Assembly: GCF_036588685.1 (NCBI RefSeq)
Contig: NC_086386.1
Coordinates: 23,084,931-23,148,930 of the forward strand
Direction of reading: 5' to 3'
DNA from: Mytilus trossulus
Lineage: Eukaryota > Mollusca > Bivalvia > Mytilida > Mytilidae
DNA: 64,000 nt
This document shows, piece by piece, positions 30,084-41,529 of the stretch (position 1 is its first letter; each line of letters begins with the position of its first letter). The position numbers and the translations under genes are program-made. The notes beneath the pieces are model-generated. The model made no database searches. It had not been told where the DNA came from and saw only the letters and a program-made list of their open reading frames with translations.

Positions 30084-30435
30084 TTAAGAATTGAATGCTT
30101 CTTTTTGTAAATTTATTGGGTGGTAAAAGCGTTGATCGAAGTACATTTTGTATGAAGCGCGGAAGCGCTTCATTCTAAAAATTTACGCACGGTCAACGCT
30201 TTTACAACCCTATAAAGTTTCAAAAAGAAGTATTCAATACTTATAATTACATTTTTTAAGCTAAAATCATGAAAACACGATTTTTATCCAGTTTTATTTA
30301 ATTCACATGTGCACTTTTTTGTGGGACCTCGTGTCATCATGCATGATAAATGTTATTGTCTGATGCAATTGTTTACGGAATAAGATGTTAGCCAATCAGA
30401 ATAACGTATTATAATGAAACTTACATCTAATGTAA
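30084..30435 (+). mobile_element. Inverted-repeat element with internal GC hairpin (copy A)
   Basis: The left part folds on itself: GAATGCTTCTTTTTGTAAA and AAAAGCGTTGA pair with TCAACGCTTTT and TTCAAAAAGAAGTATTCAA (about 30090-30235). The apex hairpin is TGAAGCGC-GGAA-GCGCTTCA. The right part (GTGGGACCTCGTGTCATCATG to CTTACATCTAATGTA) matches 34143-34340 in reverse complement, so both belong to one ~300-350-bp family. Confidence 0.65.
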
Positions 30436-31140
30436 TTATTGTATGATGTGTTTCTAGTTTACATGTTAATATGATTCTGGTACAACACTCAAAGGGTTGG
30501 AGTAGTTCATACTTTAAACTGCATGTGTTCAACCAAACTTACTAAATAAGTTGGTTACTAATTAAGGTAAAGATATAGATATACATATATCCTTTGTTTC
30601 AATAACATTATCAGATTACAAAATGTATATATGTAAAAATTTAAATTTAACAAAAGTGATGTGCAATTTTTTCTCAATAAATTAAAAAAATGCTCATGTA
30701 ACTTGCATCTCAAATGTAATGTTTATATTATAAATGAATACAAAAAATTTATAATCAAAAAGGTGAAAGAAAGGAAAAATCCACATCAAATTAACTACAA
30801 GTTAAGTAGGTTGTTCTTTCTGGTAACACTCCAGCTTTATCCACAAATTGTAGATAGCAGCCATTATTACAGCCAAGAGATGAGAAAGTTTTATAAATCA
30901 ACAATCAATCAATCAACATTTCATAATTTGCAATAATTTTTAGTTATAAAATTTGGAAAGCTTATGGAAACTAACTGTGCCCCTCTTAATGCAGTTTTAT
31001 TCCTTTCCTGCTTAATATGAATCCAAATTTATGACAAAGCTTCATAAAGACCCCAAAACAATTCTTGCTAGATAATTTTAACAATATCAGCACACATTAA
31101 TTCATACAATATTAATAAGACTATTCACTTTTCAGAAGAC

Positions 31141-34100
31141 ATGGGTGACCAGCGTCCACATATAACCATAGTGGATACAGTTCCAATAATTGATATACCT
31201 GACCACCATGATCATGATAAACCAAGATTTAAGAGAAATCCAGCTGCTGATGCCATTATAGATTTTGTTGCTGGATGCAATGGTAGGTGTGAAAACTAAA
31301 ACACATAAAACCATAATTGACTATAGAAGCTATAGTAAAAGTTTGCCCCATAGCAGTTAAATTTGGGTGAAGTTAGGAATGGAGGTCAGTGTCCATTATA
31401 AACATTCATGTGCCATAACAGTGTTTTGGATCATCATTCAAATTATTCTAGTAACAGCAAACTGTCAAGATAAAGAACAGCAATAATCATTTGTTTTTTT
31501 TGTGTGTCCTGCTTATATGGCTTAGGATAGAGGGGCTTTATGCTTTCTAGTCCATGTAGTCTTGTTTTACAATGTAACTTTGTAGTGTTAGGGTTGTGCC
31601 AAAAATTACTAGCCCTTTACATACATGTATGACTATTAAAAATTTCTGGAAATGATGTTCCAGCTAGTTGCAATTTTTTTTTTATACAGAATAATACGGT
31701 GGTTTGGTGTTTTTTTTTTAGGGGTGTTGAAGATTATCAGTCATAACCATCTTTTATATAATCATCATGATATAGATTATAAAAAAAAATTGTACAATCA
31801 TTTATATTTTTATTTTCAGGAGGAATTGCTAATGTCGTAGTGGGACAATCATTAGACACAGTCAAGGTTAAGATGCAGACATTTCCAACTCTATATAAAA
31901 ATGCTTTTGATTGCTTCTCTCAAACATTTCGAAAAGATGGAATAAGAGGTCTATATGCTGGGACTATGCCAGCTCTTACAGCAAATATTGCAGAAAATTC
32001 AGTTTTATTTTGTTTCTATGGAGTTTGCCAAAAACTTGTTATGTTAAGTGTTGGAAAACACGAAATTAAACATTTAAATCCACTTGAAAATGCGCTGGCA
32101 GGAAGTGGAGCTGCATTTTTTTGCTCATTTACATTGTGTCCTACAGAACTTATAAAGTGTCGTCTGCAGGCGATGAGGGAAATGGCCACGCAAGGAAAAT
32201 TGGAAGGTGGATTAGAGAGACTAAAAATGTATATTCAAACTTTTGTAAATTAGATTTCGATTATTCTTTTATAATAAATCATGGCTGTATTTTCATATTG
32301 ATAAATTTAATCACCATACAACATGTACAAAAAAGAATCAAAACTTCTCTGACCTATTTTTGTTTGTTGTTTCTCACAACTATGTACATTGTATATAGCA
32401 AGTAATAATGTATCCACAGTATTTCAAACAATTATTTTTTTTCAATATAAACATGATAAACATATAACATTTATAAAAAAACTAGATTTTTTTAGGGAGA
32501 CTTTGTTGATTTTAATATTCAATGAATAGAAACTACCCCTAAAACACACTAAAGAATAGATTAGGGGTTCAGTGTCTTAAACATGTATGGTTATCACAAT
32601 ATTAATAGACATTATAGACATGATATTCATTCTTTTTAATTTAAACTAAATTTTGTAGGTCTATTAAGATGGTACATAACACTACAGGGAGATAACTCTT
32701 TAAAAACCAGCTGAAAGTTTTAATCACATTTTATTGTTAAAGGAATTTTAAGCTTCTCAATGTCAGATCAAATTAAACGTTTGTGAAACGGCTATTTATT
32801 CGATTACATTTTTCAGATAAAGTGTGTCGTTCAAGTTTTTTGAAATTTTATATTTGTGGCATCCTGGTCATGGTCTCAAAGTAAATATTTTGTCAAAATT
32901 TTAAGAAAATTAAACAAACCAAATTAATTTTAGTCAAGGTGTTTGGTACAACCTTAAGGTTATTTTCCATTTCTTTTTGGTTAAATAGTAGGTTATATTA
33001 CCTCATCTATTTTAAGATTAAGTAAGTTTTTCATCATATTGTTGTTAGCAAATTGTAAATGGTTGACATAGATGAAAATATGTTTTTTTTTCATTTTGAT
33101 AAGTGGTCCAGTTGGATTGACAAGGGAGATTCTACATGCTGAGGGAATCAGAGGAATGTTTAAAGGCCTGACAAGTACAATGGCTAGAGAAATTCCAGGC
33201 TACTTCTTCTTCTTTGGAGGATATGAGGCTAGCAGACGCTATCTTACACCAAAAGGGAAAACAAAGGAGGATATTGGTAATTATTAGCTGGTGTATTTAA
33301 ACCATTGAAATTGTTATATAATTAATACAACCATTTAAACATTGTTTTATCTATGCTAAAAATCTAAAAAATTTCATTAGATTAAATTTCATTTATTAGT
33401 TTTAGATATCTGAAATAAAGTGGATTAAGTTGAACTTTTAACTACCTTCTACTTTCCAAGTACTGTCATCTATGGTACAAATTCCATATGGTGTATTTTT
33501 GTCTTTTAAAAAAATGAGACAACTCCCTATCCAAGTAAGAGGACATATATATTCCTATTGAATTTAAATTTTATGATAAACAAACTCAATAAAAAATATG
33601 CTTCTTATTAATTTGTAATTTATCTTCAGGTACATTGAGGACTATGTTAGCTGGCGGTATAGGTGGTATAGCACTATGGACATCTATATTTATAATCTGT
33701 ATTTATCTTCAGGTACATTGAGGACTATGCTAGCTGGTGGTATAGGGGGTATAGCACTATGGACATCTATATTTATAATCTGTATTTATCTTCAGGTACA
33801 TTGAGGACTATGTTAGCTGGCGGTATAGGTGGTATAGCACTATGGACATCTATATTTATAATCTGTATTTATCTTCAGGTACATTGAGGACTATGTTAGC
33901 TGGTGGTATAGGGGGTATAGCACTATGGACATCTATATTTATAATCTGTATTTATCTTCAGGTACATTGAGGACTATGTTAGCTGGTGGTATCGGGGGTA
34001 TAGCACTATGGACATCTATATTTCCAACTGATGTTGTCAAATCTAGGATACAGGTCAATAGTACTGTGGGAAAGGCGGCTCCTTCATTTTACAAGACACT

Positions 34101-37100
34101 CCTACAGATTCATAGGGAAGAAGGTAATATTGTTTAATAAATACATTAGATGTATGTTTCATTATAATAAGTTATTCTGATTGGCTAACTAGCAATCTCG
34201 TGAGATTCCTGAATCAATTGCATATCATAATGCAACTTTTCATTCATGATGACATGAGGTCCCACAATAAAGTGCACAGGTAAATGAAAAAAAAACTTGA
34301 TAAAAGGCGTGTTTTCATGATCCTATAGGTAAAAATGCAATTATAAGTATTGAATGCTTTTTTTGTAACTTTATACAAAATGTACTTCGGTCAACGCTTT
34401 TACACCCCAATAAATTTACAAAAAAGAGCATTCAATTCTTAAATAATTTAATATGGAATGTGTCCATAGGTACACAGATGATGCCCCCCTGGCATATAAC
34501 ATTAAATTATAAAGGGGCATTACCCTAGAAAAGTAAAAATGAAGCCACCAAAATTCAAACTTGATCTGTGTTTTGTGGTAATAAGCATTGTGTATAAGTT
34601 TCATAACATTTGACATATTTGGTTGAATCAAACTAAAGTTAGAGAACGGAAATAAAAAATTCAGCAATTTTTATACGACCGCAAACATTTAAATTTTTTG
34701 GTCGTGTATTGGTATCATGTTGGCGTCGTCTTCGTCATCGTCCAGATATACTTTTGATTTTCGCACTATCACTTTAGTTTAAGTAAATAGAAATCTATGA
34801 AATTTTAACACAAGGTTTATGACCATAAAAAGAAGGTTGAGATTGATTTTGTAAGTTTTGGTCCCAACAGTTTAGGAATTATGGGGCCAACAAAGGGCCC
34901 AAATAAGCATTATTCTTGGTTTTTGCACAATAACTTTAGTTTAAGTAAAAAGAAATCAATGAAATTTAAACACAAGGTTTATGAACACAAAAGGAAGGTT
35001 GGAATTGATTTTGGGAGTTGAGATCCTAACAGTTTAGGAATTAGGGGCCAAAAAGGGGCCCAAATAAGCATTTTTCTTGGTTTTCAAATCATAACTTTAG
35101 TATAAGTAAATAGAAATCTATGAAATTTAAACACAAGGTTTATGACCATAAAAGGAAGGTTGGGATTGATTTTGGGAGTTTTGGTCCCAACAGTTTGGGA
35201 ATAAGGGGCTCAAAGAGTCCAAAACTAAACTTTGTTTGATTTCATCAAAAATTGAATAATTGGGGTTCTTTGATATGCCAAATCTAACTGTGTATGTAGA
35301 TTCTTAATTTTTGGTCCCGTTTTCAAATCAGTTTACATTAAGGTCCAAAGGGTCCAAAATTAAACTAAGTTTGATTTTAACAAAAAATAAATTCTTGGGC
35401 TTCTTTGATATATATGCTGAATTTAAACATGTACTTAGATTTTTGATTATGAGCCCAGTTTTCAAGTTGGTCCAAATCAGGATTCAAAATTATTATATTA
35501 AGTATTGTGCAATAGCAAGAAATTTTTCAATTGCACAGTATTCAGCAATTGCAAGAAATCTTCAATTGTACAGTATTGTGCAATAGCAAGAAATTTTCAA
35601 TTGCACAGTTTGTATTGTTCAACAGCAAGAAATCTTCAATTGCAGGGTATTGTGCAATAGCAAGTATTTTCAATTGCACAGTATTGCACAATAGCAAGAA
35701 ATATCTAATTGCACAATATTGTGCAATAGCAAGAAATTTTCAATTGAAGTTATCTTTCTTTGTCTGGAATAGTAGTTGAATCAACTTAAATCATTGTTTT
35801 ATACAATATACAATGTATTTTCACTTTTACAACCAACTGATAAATTAAAACAATCTTTACCATTCAGTGATAACAAGCACTTTTTTTACATTTTAATATT
35901 TTATGATGTATTTAAATGAGCAGTTATTGTTGCAAACTCCATTAGAAATTTGAATTGAGATCAGTTTTGGAATAAGGGAAAGGGTGATGTGAAAAAATAA
36001 TTGGGGGGAGGGGGGTCAATTTTTCTCATTTCAGATTTTTTTCAAATAAAAAGAAAATTTCTTCCAACATTTTTTTGAGAGGATTAATATTCAACAGCAT
36101 AGTGAATTGCTCAAAGGCAAAAAAAAAAGTTTTCAAGTTCATTAGACCACATTCATTCTGTGTCAGAAACCTATGCTGTGTCAACTATTTAATCACAATC
36201 CAAATTTAGAGCTGCATCCAGCTTGAATGTTGTGTCCATACTTGCCCCAACCGTTCAGAGTTCAACCTCTGCAGTCGTATAAAGCTGCGCCTTGCGGTGC
36301 ATCTGGTTCCTTTTGTAAAGGGGCATAACTCTAGAACTGTAAAAGTGATGCCACCAAAAGTCAAACCTGATCTGTGTGGGAATAAGCATTGTATATAAGT
36401 TTCATACCATTTGGTTGAAGTAAACTTAAGTTAGAGAATAGACAGACTGATGGATAGAGGTACAGGGTACAGACAGACAAGGGTAGAACCTAAGCCCCAT
36501 CCCCAACCCTGGGGCATAAAAAAAAGGAAGATATAAGGTAATTGTCAATGAAACAACAACCCAACAACACAATTTAAGTTAGAATACAGATTACCACAGC
36601 TAAGAGAAATTTTTTCATGGCAAATACCTGAATGTTTTTAGATGTAACATGTGAGGTAAAATTGTATTTTCTTGAATACTTTAATTTTGTGATTTTGAAA
36701 AATTCTGCATAAAGACTGAAAAGAATATTTCATTGAACCAATATATTCGTGTTTTACCAATACACAAGAAATCCATGAAAATATGTACTAATACCTTAAA
36801 GGAGCTCAAAGGTATAAATTCAATTTGTTTTTAGGTATAGGATTTTTTTTTTCTTTCTATAAATGAACTTTATCATATACTTAATGGAAAAATAAAATAA
36901 AAAATGGGGTCACTGTTCATTTGAGCTTACAATCTGTCTTCGAAAAAAGCATGCATTTTTGTTAAGTAATTTTTTATCTGTTGAACTAAAAGGAGAAATA
37001 ATTGCAACAAAGGGAGATAACTTGGAGCTTTGTCAATGATGTAACATTAAAAAGTAACCTTGAGCCAAAATGGATCGATTGTTGTAACCTATCAAAGTAA

Positions 37101-37802
37101 CAAATAATTGTGTATTAAATAAAATTTGTAATGAATAAGAAAATATTTTCTATTAAAATTTTGCTGAAAATTTTTGTGTCCTCAAGTCTCCTTAACCCTT
37201 TCCTCCATTGAATCTTTTTTTTTGCATACTTGATTCACATTTAATATGCTTTCATGTATTAATGCATTGCGAAAAACAAATATTTCATCAAATGAATTAA
37301 GTCTGATATTCTTATGATATTCCTTTTCATATTGGATACAAATTTTATTTAGTCTACTCCAGACACTTTGTAATCAAAGCGTTTAAAACTGAGGTACTAC
37401 ACCTCATTATGGAGTAAAGGGGGTGGCGTCAAAAGGCGTCACTATGGAGGAAAGTGTTAAGAAATGAAACTGAGTCAACAGTAGCTGTTGAAATAAAATT
37501 AAACTCAGGGAAACTGAAAAATAAATCAATAAGGTTTTACATATTGATTTTGAATGAAATATCTTATTATCTAGATAGCCTCTTATTGACTATCTCAATA
37601 GAAATATAACTTGCAAAGTAATTATAGTGAGATGCATGTTTTGTTTCTATTACAAGCTTTATTTTTTATAACAGGTATACGAGCGCTGTATAAAGGATTA
37701 GGACCATGTTTACTTAGGACTTTCCCTTCATCTGGAGCATTGTTTTTGGCAGTAGAAGTGACTAAAGATGTTATGTACAATGTTTATGATAATGTTGGAT
37801 GA
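31141..37802 (+). CDS. SLC25A15: Mitochondrial ornithine transporter (SLC25 carrier, ORC1 type)
   Basis: Five coding exons: 31141-31282, 31820-32228, 33104-33276, 33962-34123 and 37675-37802 (TGA), 337 aa. An alternative junction (exon 2 ending 32206, exon 3 starting 33112) is also GT-AG and in frame, giving 327 aa; I prefer the first because it keeps IGPVGLTREIL before HAEG. The protein exchanges ornithine and citrulline across the inner mitochondrial membrane. Three carrier repeats are visible by their signatures: SLDTVKVKMQTFP, CPTELIKCRLQAM and FPTDVVKSRIQV. ORC1-type landmarks are TANIAENSVLF and REIPGYFFFFGGYE. The first signature has Ser where the family usually has Pro. Compared with the ~300-aa vertebrate protein there is a ~33-residue N-terminal extension rich in Asp/His/Pro. 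TTTTCAG just before the ATG implies a 5' UTR intron. Confidence 0.93.
33610..33961 (+). repeat. Tandem partial copies of an ornithine-carrier exon (83-bp unit)
   Basis: Exon starts (CAG followed by GTACATTGAGGACTATG) occur at 33630, 33713, 33796, 33879 and 33962, exactly 83 bp apart. Each unit has ~20 bp of intron end, the acceptor, and the first 63 bp of the exon. Only the fifth continues into the rest of the exon. 83 is not a multiple of three, and using the first acceptor gives an early stop, so the functional exon must begin at 33962. Copies 1 and 3 share GGCGGTATAGGTGG; copies 2 and 4 share GGTGGTATAGGGGG, suggesting duplication as a pair. Confidence 0.92.
34143..34445 (-). mobile_element. 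Inverted-orientation relative of the 30084 element (copy B)
   Basis: TACATTAGATGTATGTTTCA, TTCTGATTGGCTAAC and GATGACATGAGGTCCCACAA match copy A read backwards. The terminal stem pair GTATTGAATGC ... GCATTCAATTC is kept, but the GC hairpin is lost. It lies in the last intron of the ornithine-carrier gene. Confidence 0.65.
34690..35240. repeat. ~162-bp tandem repeat, three copies
   Basis: ACACAAGGTTTATGA-CA-AA recurs at about 34810, 34972 and 35135; each unit also has GGTCCCAACAGTTTAGGAAT, GGGGCCAAAAAGGGGCCCAA and ATAACTTTAGTTTAAGTAAA. Located in the last intron of the ornithine-carrier gene. Confidence 0.85.
35495..35750. repeat. TTGTGCAATAGCAAGAAAT short tandem repeat
   Basis: About eight imperfect copies of a ~31-bp unit (ATTGTGCAATAGCAAGAAAT followed by TTTCAATTGCACAGT). 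The unit contains self-complementary pieces (TTGTGCAAT / ATTGCACAA), so the transcript could fold into successive hairpins. The open frames here only translate the repeat. Confidence 0.85.
36300..36530. repeat. Single copy of the GGGGCATAACTCTAGAAC repeat
   Basis: AAAGGGGCATAACTCTAGAA, TGATGCCACCAAAAGTCAAA and AATAAGCATTGTATATAAG; related tandem copies lie at 52268-52650 and a fragment at 34505-34650. Confidence 0.7.
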
Positions 37803-37906
37803 TGATAATAATTTTTAGGTATGATAAATTATGCTTTAATAATTCAAAATATTGGGAAATGTTGTCTTAAGTATCTTTTTGATATGAATGTCAACGTATT
37901 ATATAT

Positions 37907-38000
37907 ACTAGATATGAGATGTAGTATGAGTGCCAATGAGACAACTCTCCATCCAAGTCACAATTTGTAAAAGTATTGTCTTCAACACATAGCCTTGTAC
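37907..38000 (-). repeat. Copy of the GCCAATGAGACAACTCTCC repeat
   Basis: GATGTAGTATGAGTGCCAAT, GAGACAACTCTCCATCCAAG and later CTTCAACACATAGCC, as in the copy at 16863-16985. It lies just beyond the stop codon of the ornithine-carrier gene. Confidence 0.8.
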
Positions 38001-38100
38001 ATATAAATTTGCACTTGTATCAGGTTTAATTTTATCCAAGGCAGCTCATATATTGGTAAACTGCTAAATTATCTAACATTGACACTTATAAACTTTATAA

Positions 38101-38106
38101 AATAAA
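38101..38106 (+). terminator. Candidate polyadenylation signal of the ornithine carrier
   Basis: AATAAA about 300 bp after the TGA stop. The intervening sequence includes part of a dispersed repeat. Confidence 0.4.
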
Positions 38107-39394
38107 TCATTTACAAAACAGGAACAACAATATAAACCTAAGATGTCCTATCTTGCAGCAAAGCTATGGACATTTGCATTATAACCAAATATGTTATTGT
38201 CATAAATATACATGTATAATAATCAAATAAGAAGCTAATGCAATTTATCATTCTTTTTAGTTTGATCCAATTTGCCAAAGATCTGTGATAATATGATGAA
38301 TCTGATTGTTGGTGTGGAGGATGATTGATTGAGAATTTTAAGCCTAGAATCTCAAGTTGAAGAAAAATCAAAAGACTTATTTCATTTTGAAAAAATTGTT
38401 TTAGCAACAGGAATCATTCATAAAGAGTGTACTTACTTTTTAATTTATTATAAGTGCTAATACAAAAAAATGTAGCTCTATAAATGTATTATGCTTCAGA
38501 AATTTACAATAACATGACCTTCCATTCAGACTAAAAGTCCTTAAACATTAGTGATTAAGTGAGGAATACGGGTACATGAAAAAAGATTGTAATTGATGTC
38601 AAGCCAATAGAAGCTTTTTACATAGATATTTATTTTTCTGAATTCCAGAATAACCACTTTTCCCCACTTGAGGTCAATTTTATACTGTAATTATGGAATT
38701 ATTTTTGGCTCATTCAGACTTATTTGTATTACATTTTATCTCTTACATTTAATGATTAATAGATCTTTTAAATTAAATATTTTTTTAATAAAAAATATTG
38801 AAAGAGAAATAAAAGGATGTAAATCATCTTTTCACTATCGAAAGTGGAATCTGAAATTTTCATTGTTGGTACACAGCCTTTTAGATTCTGAAATATAAGA
38901 ATGCTTTAGGATTCTAAATAGCAAAACACTGTCTTTGTATATATCAGAGATTTGTAATTATTTTTGTTGCTCAAATTTCCTTTGATCTTTTTCTTAGATC
39001 TTTTTCCATCTCATCACTCTATGGATGTGGGTATTTCATATTTCAGAAGTTTGGTGTCTTAGACATACTTCATTGACATTGACTAAGACAATAGTGCTAA
39101 ACAGATTACTAATGGTCTTTAAAACATGATTATTTTTCTCTGCTGCATCTTATTTCAGAGCTATCAACCTGGATTAGATTGTAGCCAAGAAACTCCTTGA
39201 AATGTTACAGTGTACTTGAATAATTTGCCAGTGTGCTGAGCCTGAAAATAAAATTAAAAACATCAAATAAGCAAGTGTTTTTAAATGGCCTTACTGTGAC
39301 TTTTGGATGAAGAACAGCAATAAAAAAAAATCTCTGTTACTTTACTTTGGGTGTTACCTGGTATAGGGATATTTTATCATTCATAAATACAAAC

Positions 39395-40760
39395 TAGAGG
39401 CTTTGAAGAGACTGTATCGCTCACCTGACTCTACTTAAAATCATATAAAAAAAGATAAAATTTGGCTACGAAACAAACAGCACTTGGCCAGCACCTCATT
39501 AGGAAAGAAACATTCATGCTATGTTAGGTTTCATTCAATTCAGTGGTTTTTGTATGCATTTCCCATAGGGTCCTATAACTAACCCCCCACCCCCCCCCCC
39601 CCACCCTTGACAATTGGGCAGCATCTTATCAGGAACATTGATGCTATGTTTGGTTTCATTCCATGCAGTGGTTCTCTAAAAGAAGAAATTTGTATGTTTT
39701 TCCCATAGGATCCATGTTAAACTAAGTCCCCCCACTGGCTGCCCTCTTGGAAGATGGATCAGCCACAAAGTAACAACACTTGGTCAGCACCTCATAAGGA
39801 ACATTCATGCTATGTTTGGTTTATTCCATTCAGTGGTTCTCTAAAAGAAATCATTTGTATGCATTTCCCATAGAGTCCAATGTTAAACTAAGTCCCCCAC
39901 TGGCCGCCCTCTTGGAAGATGGATCAGCAACAAAGTAACAACACTTGGTCAGCATCTAATCAGGAACATTGATGCTATGTTTGGTTTCATTCCATGCAGT
40001 GGTTCTCTAAAAGAAGAAATTTGTATGTTTTTCCCATAGGATCCATGTTAAAACTAAGTCCCCCCACTGGCCACCCTCTTGGAAGATGGATCAGCCACAA
40101 AGTAACAACACTTGGTCAGCACCTCATAAGGAACATTCATGCTATGTTTAGTTTATTCCATTCAGTGGTTCTCTAAAAGAAATCATTTGTATGCATTTCC
40201 CATAGGGTCCTATGTTAAACTAAGTCCCCTGCTGGTGGCCATCTTGGATGATTGATTGGCTACAAAGTAACAACACTTGGTCAGCACCTCATAAGGAACA
40301 TTCATGCTATCTTTGGTTTCATTTCATTCAGTGGTCCTCTAAAAGATGTCATTTGTATGCATTTCCCGTAGGGTCCTATGTTAAACCAAGTCCCCCTCTG
40401 GCAGCCATCTTGGACGATGGATTGGCTACAAAGTAAGAACACTTTATCAACCACTTGTAAGGAACATTCAAACCATGTTTGGTTTCATTTCACTCAGTGG
40501 TTCTCTAAAAGAAGTCATTTGTATGAATTTCCCATAGGGTCCTCTGTTAAACTAAGTCCCCTGCTTGTGGCCATCTTGGATGATGGATCGGCTACAAAGT
40601 AACAACACTTGGTCCGCACCTCGTAAGGAACATTCATGCCATGTTTGGTTTCATTCCATTTAGCGGTTCTAAAGAAGTTCTAAATGTAAAAAGTTAATGC
40701 TGACATACGCCAAGTGTTGAGAAAAACTCACTTGCCTCCTAGGGCCAGGTGAGCTATACA
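39395..40760. repeat. ~167-bp tandem repeat, about eight copies, with CACCTG/CAGGTG edges
   Basis: The block CACTTGGTCAGCACCTCATA recurs roughly every 165-168 bp from about 39480 to 40620, each followed by GGAACATTCATGCTATGTTT, GGTTCTCTAAAAGAA and CCCATAGGGTCCTATGTTAA. The array is entered through GTATCGCTCACCTG (near 39415) and left through GGCCAGGTGAGCTATAC (near 40743), reverse-complementary edges. Translated frames across it are repeat artefacts. Confidence 0.88.
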
Positions 40761-41099
40761 AAAAAAGGATGCAATGTGTTCAGTTCATGTCTGAATGAAG
40801 GCTGTATGGTGACCTATGGTTAATTTCTGTGTTATTTAGTCTCTTTTGGAAAGTTGTGTTGTTGGCAAACACATGAAACATACCACAGCTTCTTATTTTT
40901 GTATGTATGTGATACCTTGGTTATCTCATTGTAGTGTGTTTTCAAGCTTATTATACTACAAGAGTTTAGCACATTGTAGAAGGCCAAATGGTGACTTATG
41001 TTGTAATCCTCCTCATCCTTTTAGATGACATGAAAGATGTGAGATAGACATCAACAACACAAAAAAAAAAACACCAAAAGACATGTATAGGGTAATATG

Positions 41100-41528
41100 G
41101 TTTCTATTCAATATGTCACACAAGAGTGCACACGCTTAAATGTCTCGCCTTTCTTATTAAATCATTGATATTATGTTGATAGTCATAAATATAAAGCTTT
41201 ACTACAAATAACATGATCCATGATAAGATCAAGGTCAAATAAACCAAACAAGAAGTACATGTACACCTTACATTTAATTCACTAAATATAGTTTACCTAT
41301 TGCTTATAGAAAAAGTCTTAACTAAGAAAACCAAAACTCAAAAACTTAACTTTGACCACTGAACAATAAAAATGAGGTCTAGGTCAGATGACACCTGTCA
41401 GGTGGACATGTACACCTTACAATCATTTCCATACACCAAATATAGTAGACCTATTGCATACAGCTATCTGAGATATGGACCACCAAAACTTCACCTTGTT
41501 CACTGATCCATGAAATGAGGTCATCTTC
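41100..41528. repeat. Diverged interspersed repeat preceding the minisatellite
   Basis: Two related halves share ACATGTACACCTTACA-T, AAATATAGTA-ACCTATTGC and ACCA-AAAACTT. The minisatellite grew from its right edge, CATCTTCTGAACATGGACG. Confidence 0.55.
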
Positions 41529-41529
41529 T

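Noticed and set aside
33630-33712. Treating the first exon-like copy as the true start of ornithine-carrier exon 4
   Set aside because: Reading through the copies meets a stop within the second unit because 83 bp breaks the frame; only the copy at 33962 continues correctly.
35311-35779. Two overlapping frames of 80-90 aa
   Set aside because: They are translations of the TTGTGCAATAGCAAG tandem repeat.
39994-40602. Several 60-75-aa frames
   Set aside because: They repeat the same peptide because they lie in the 167-bp tandem array.
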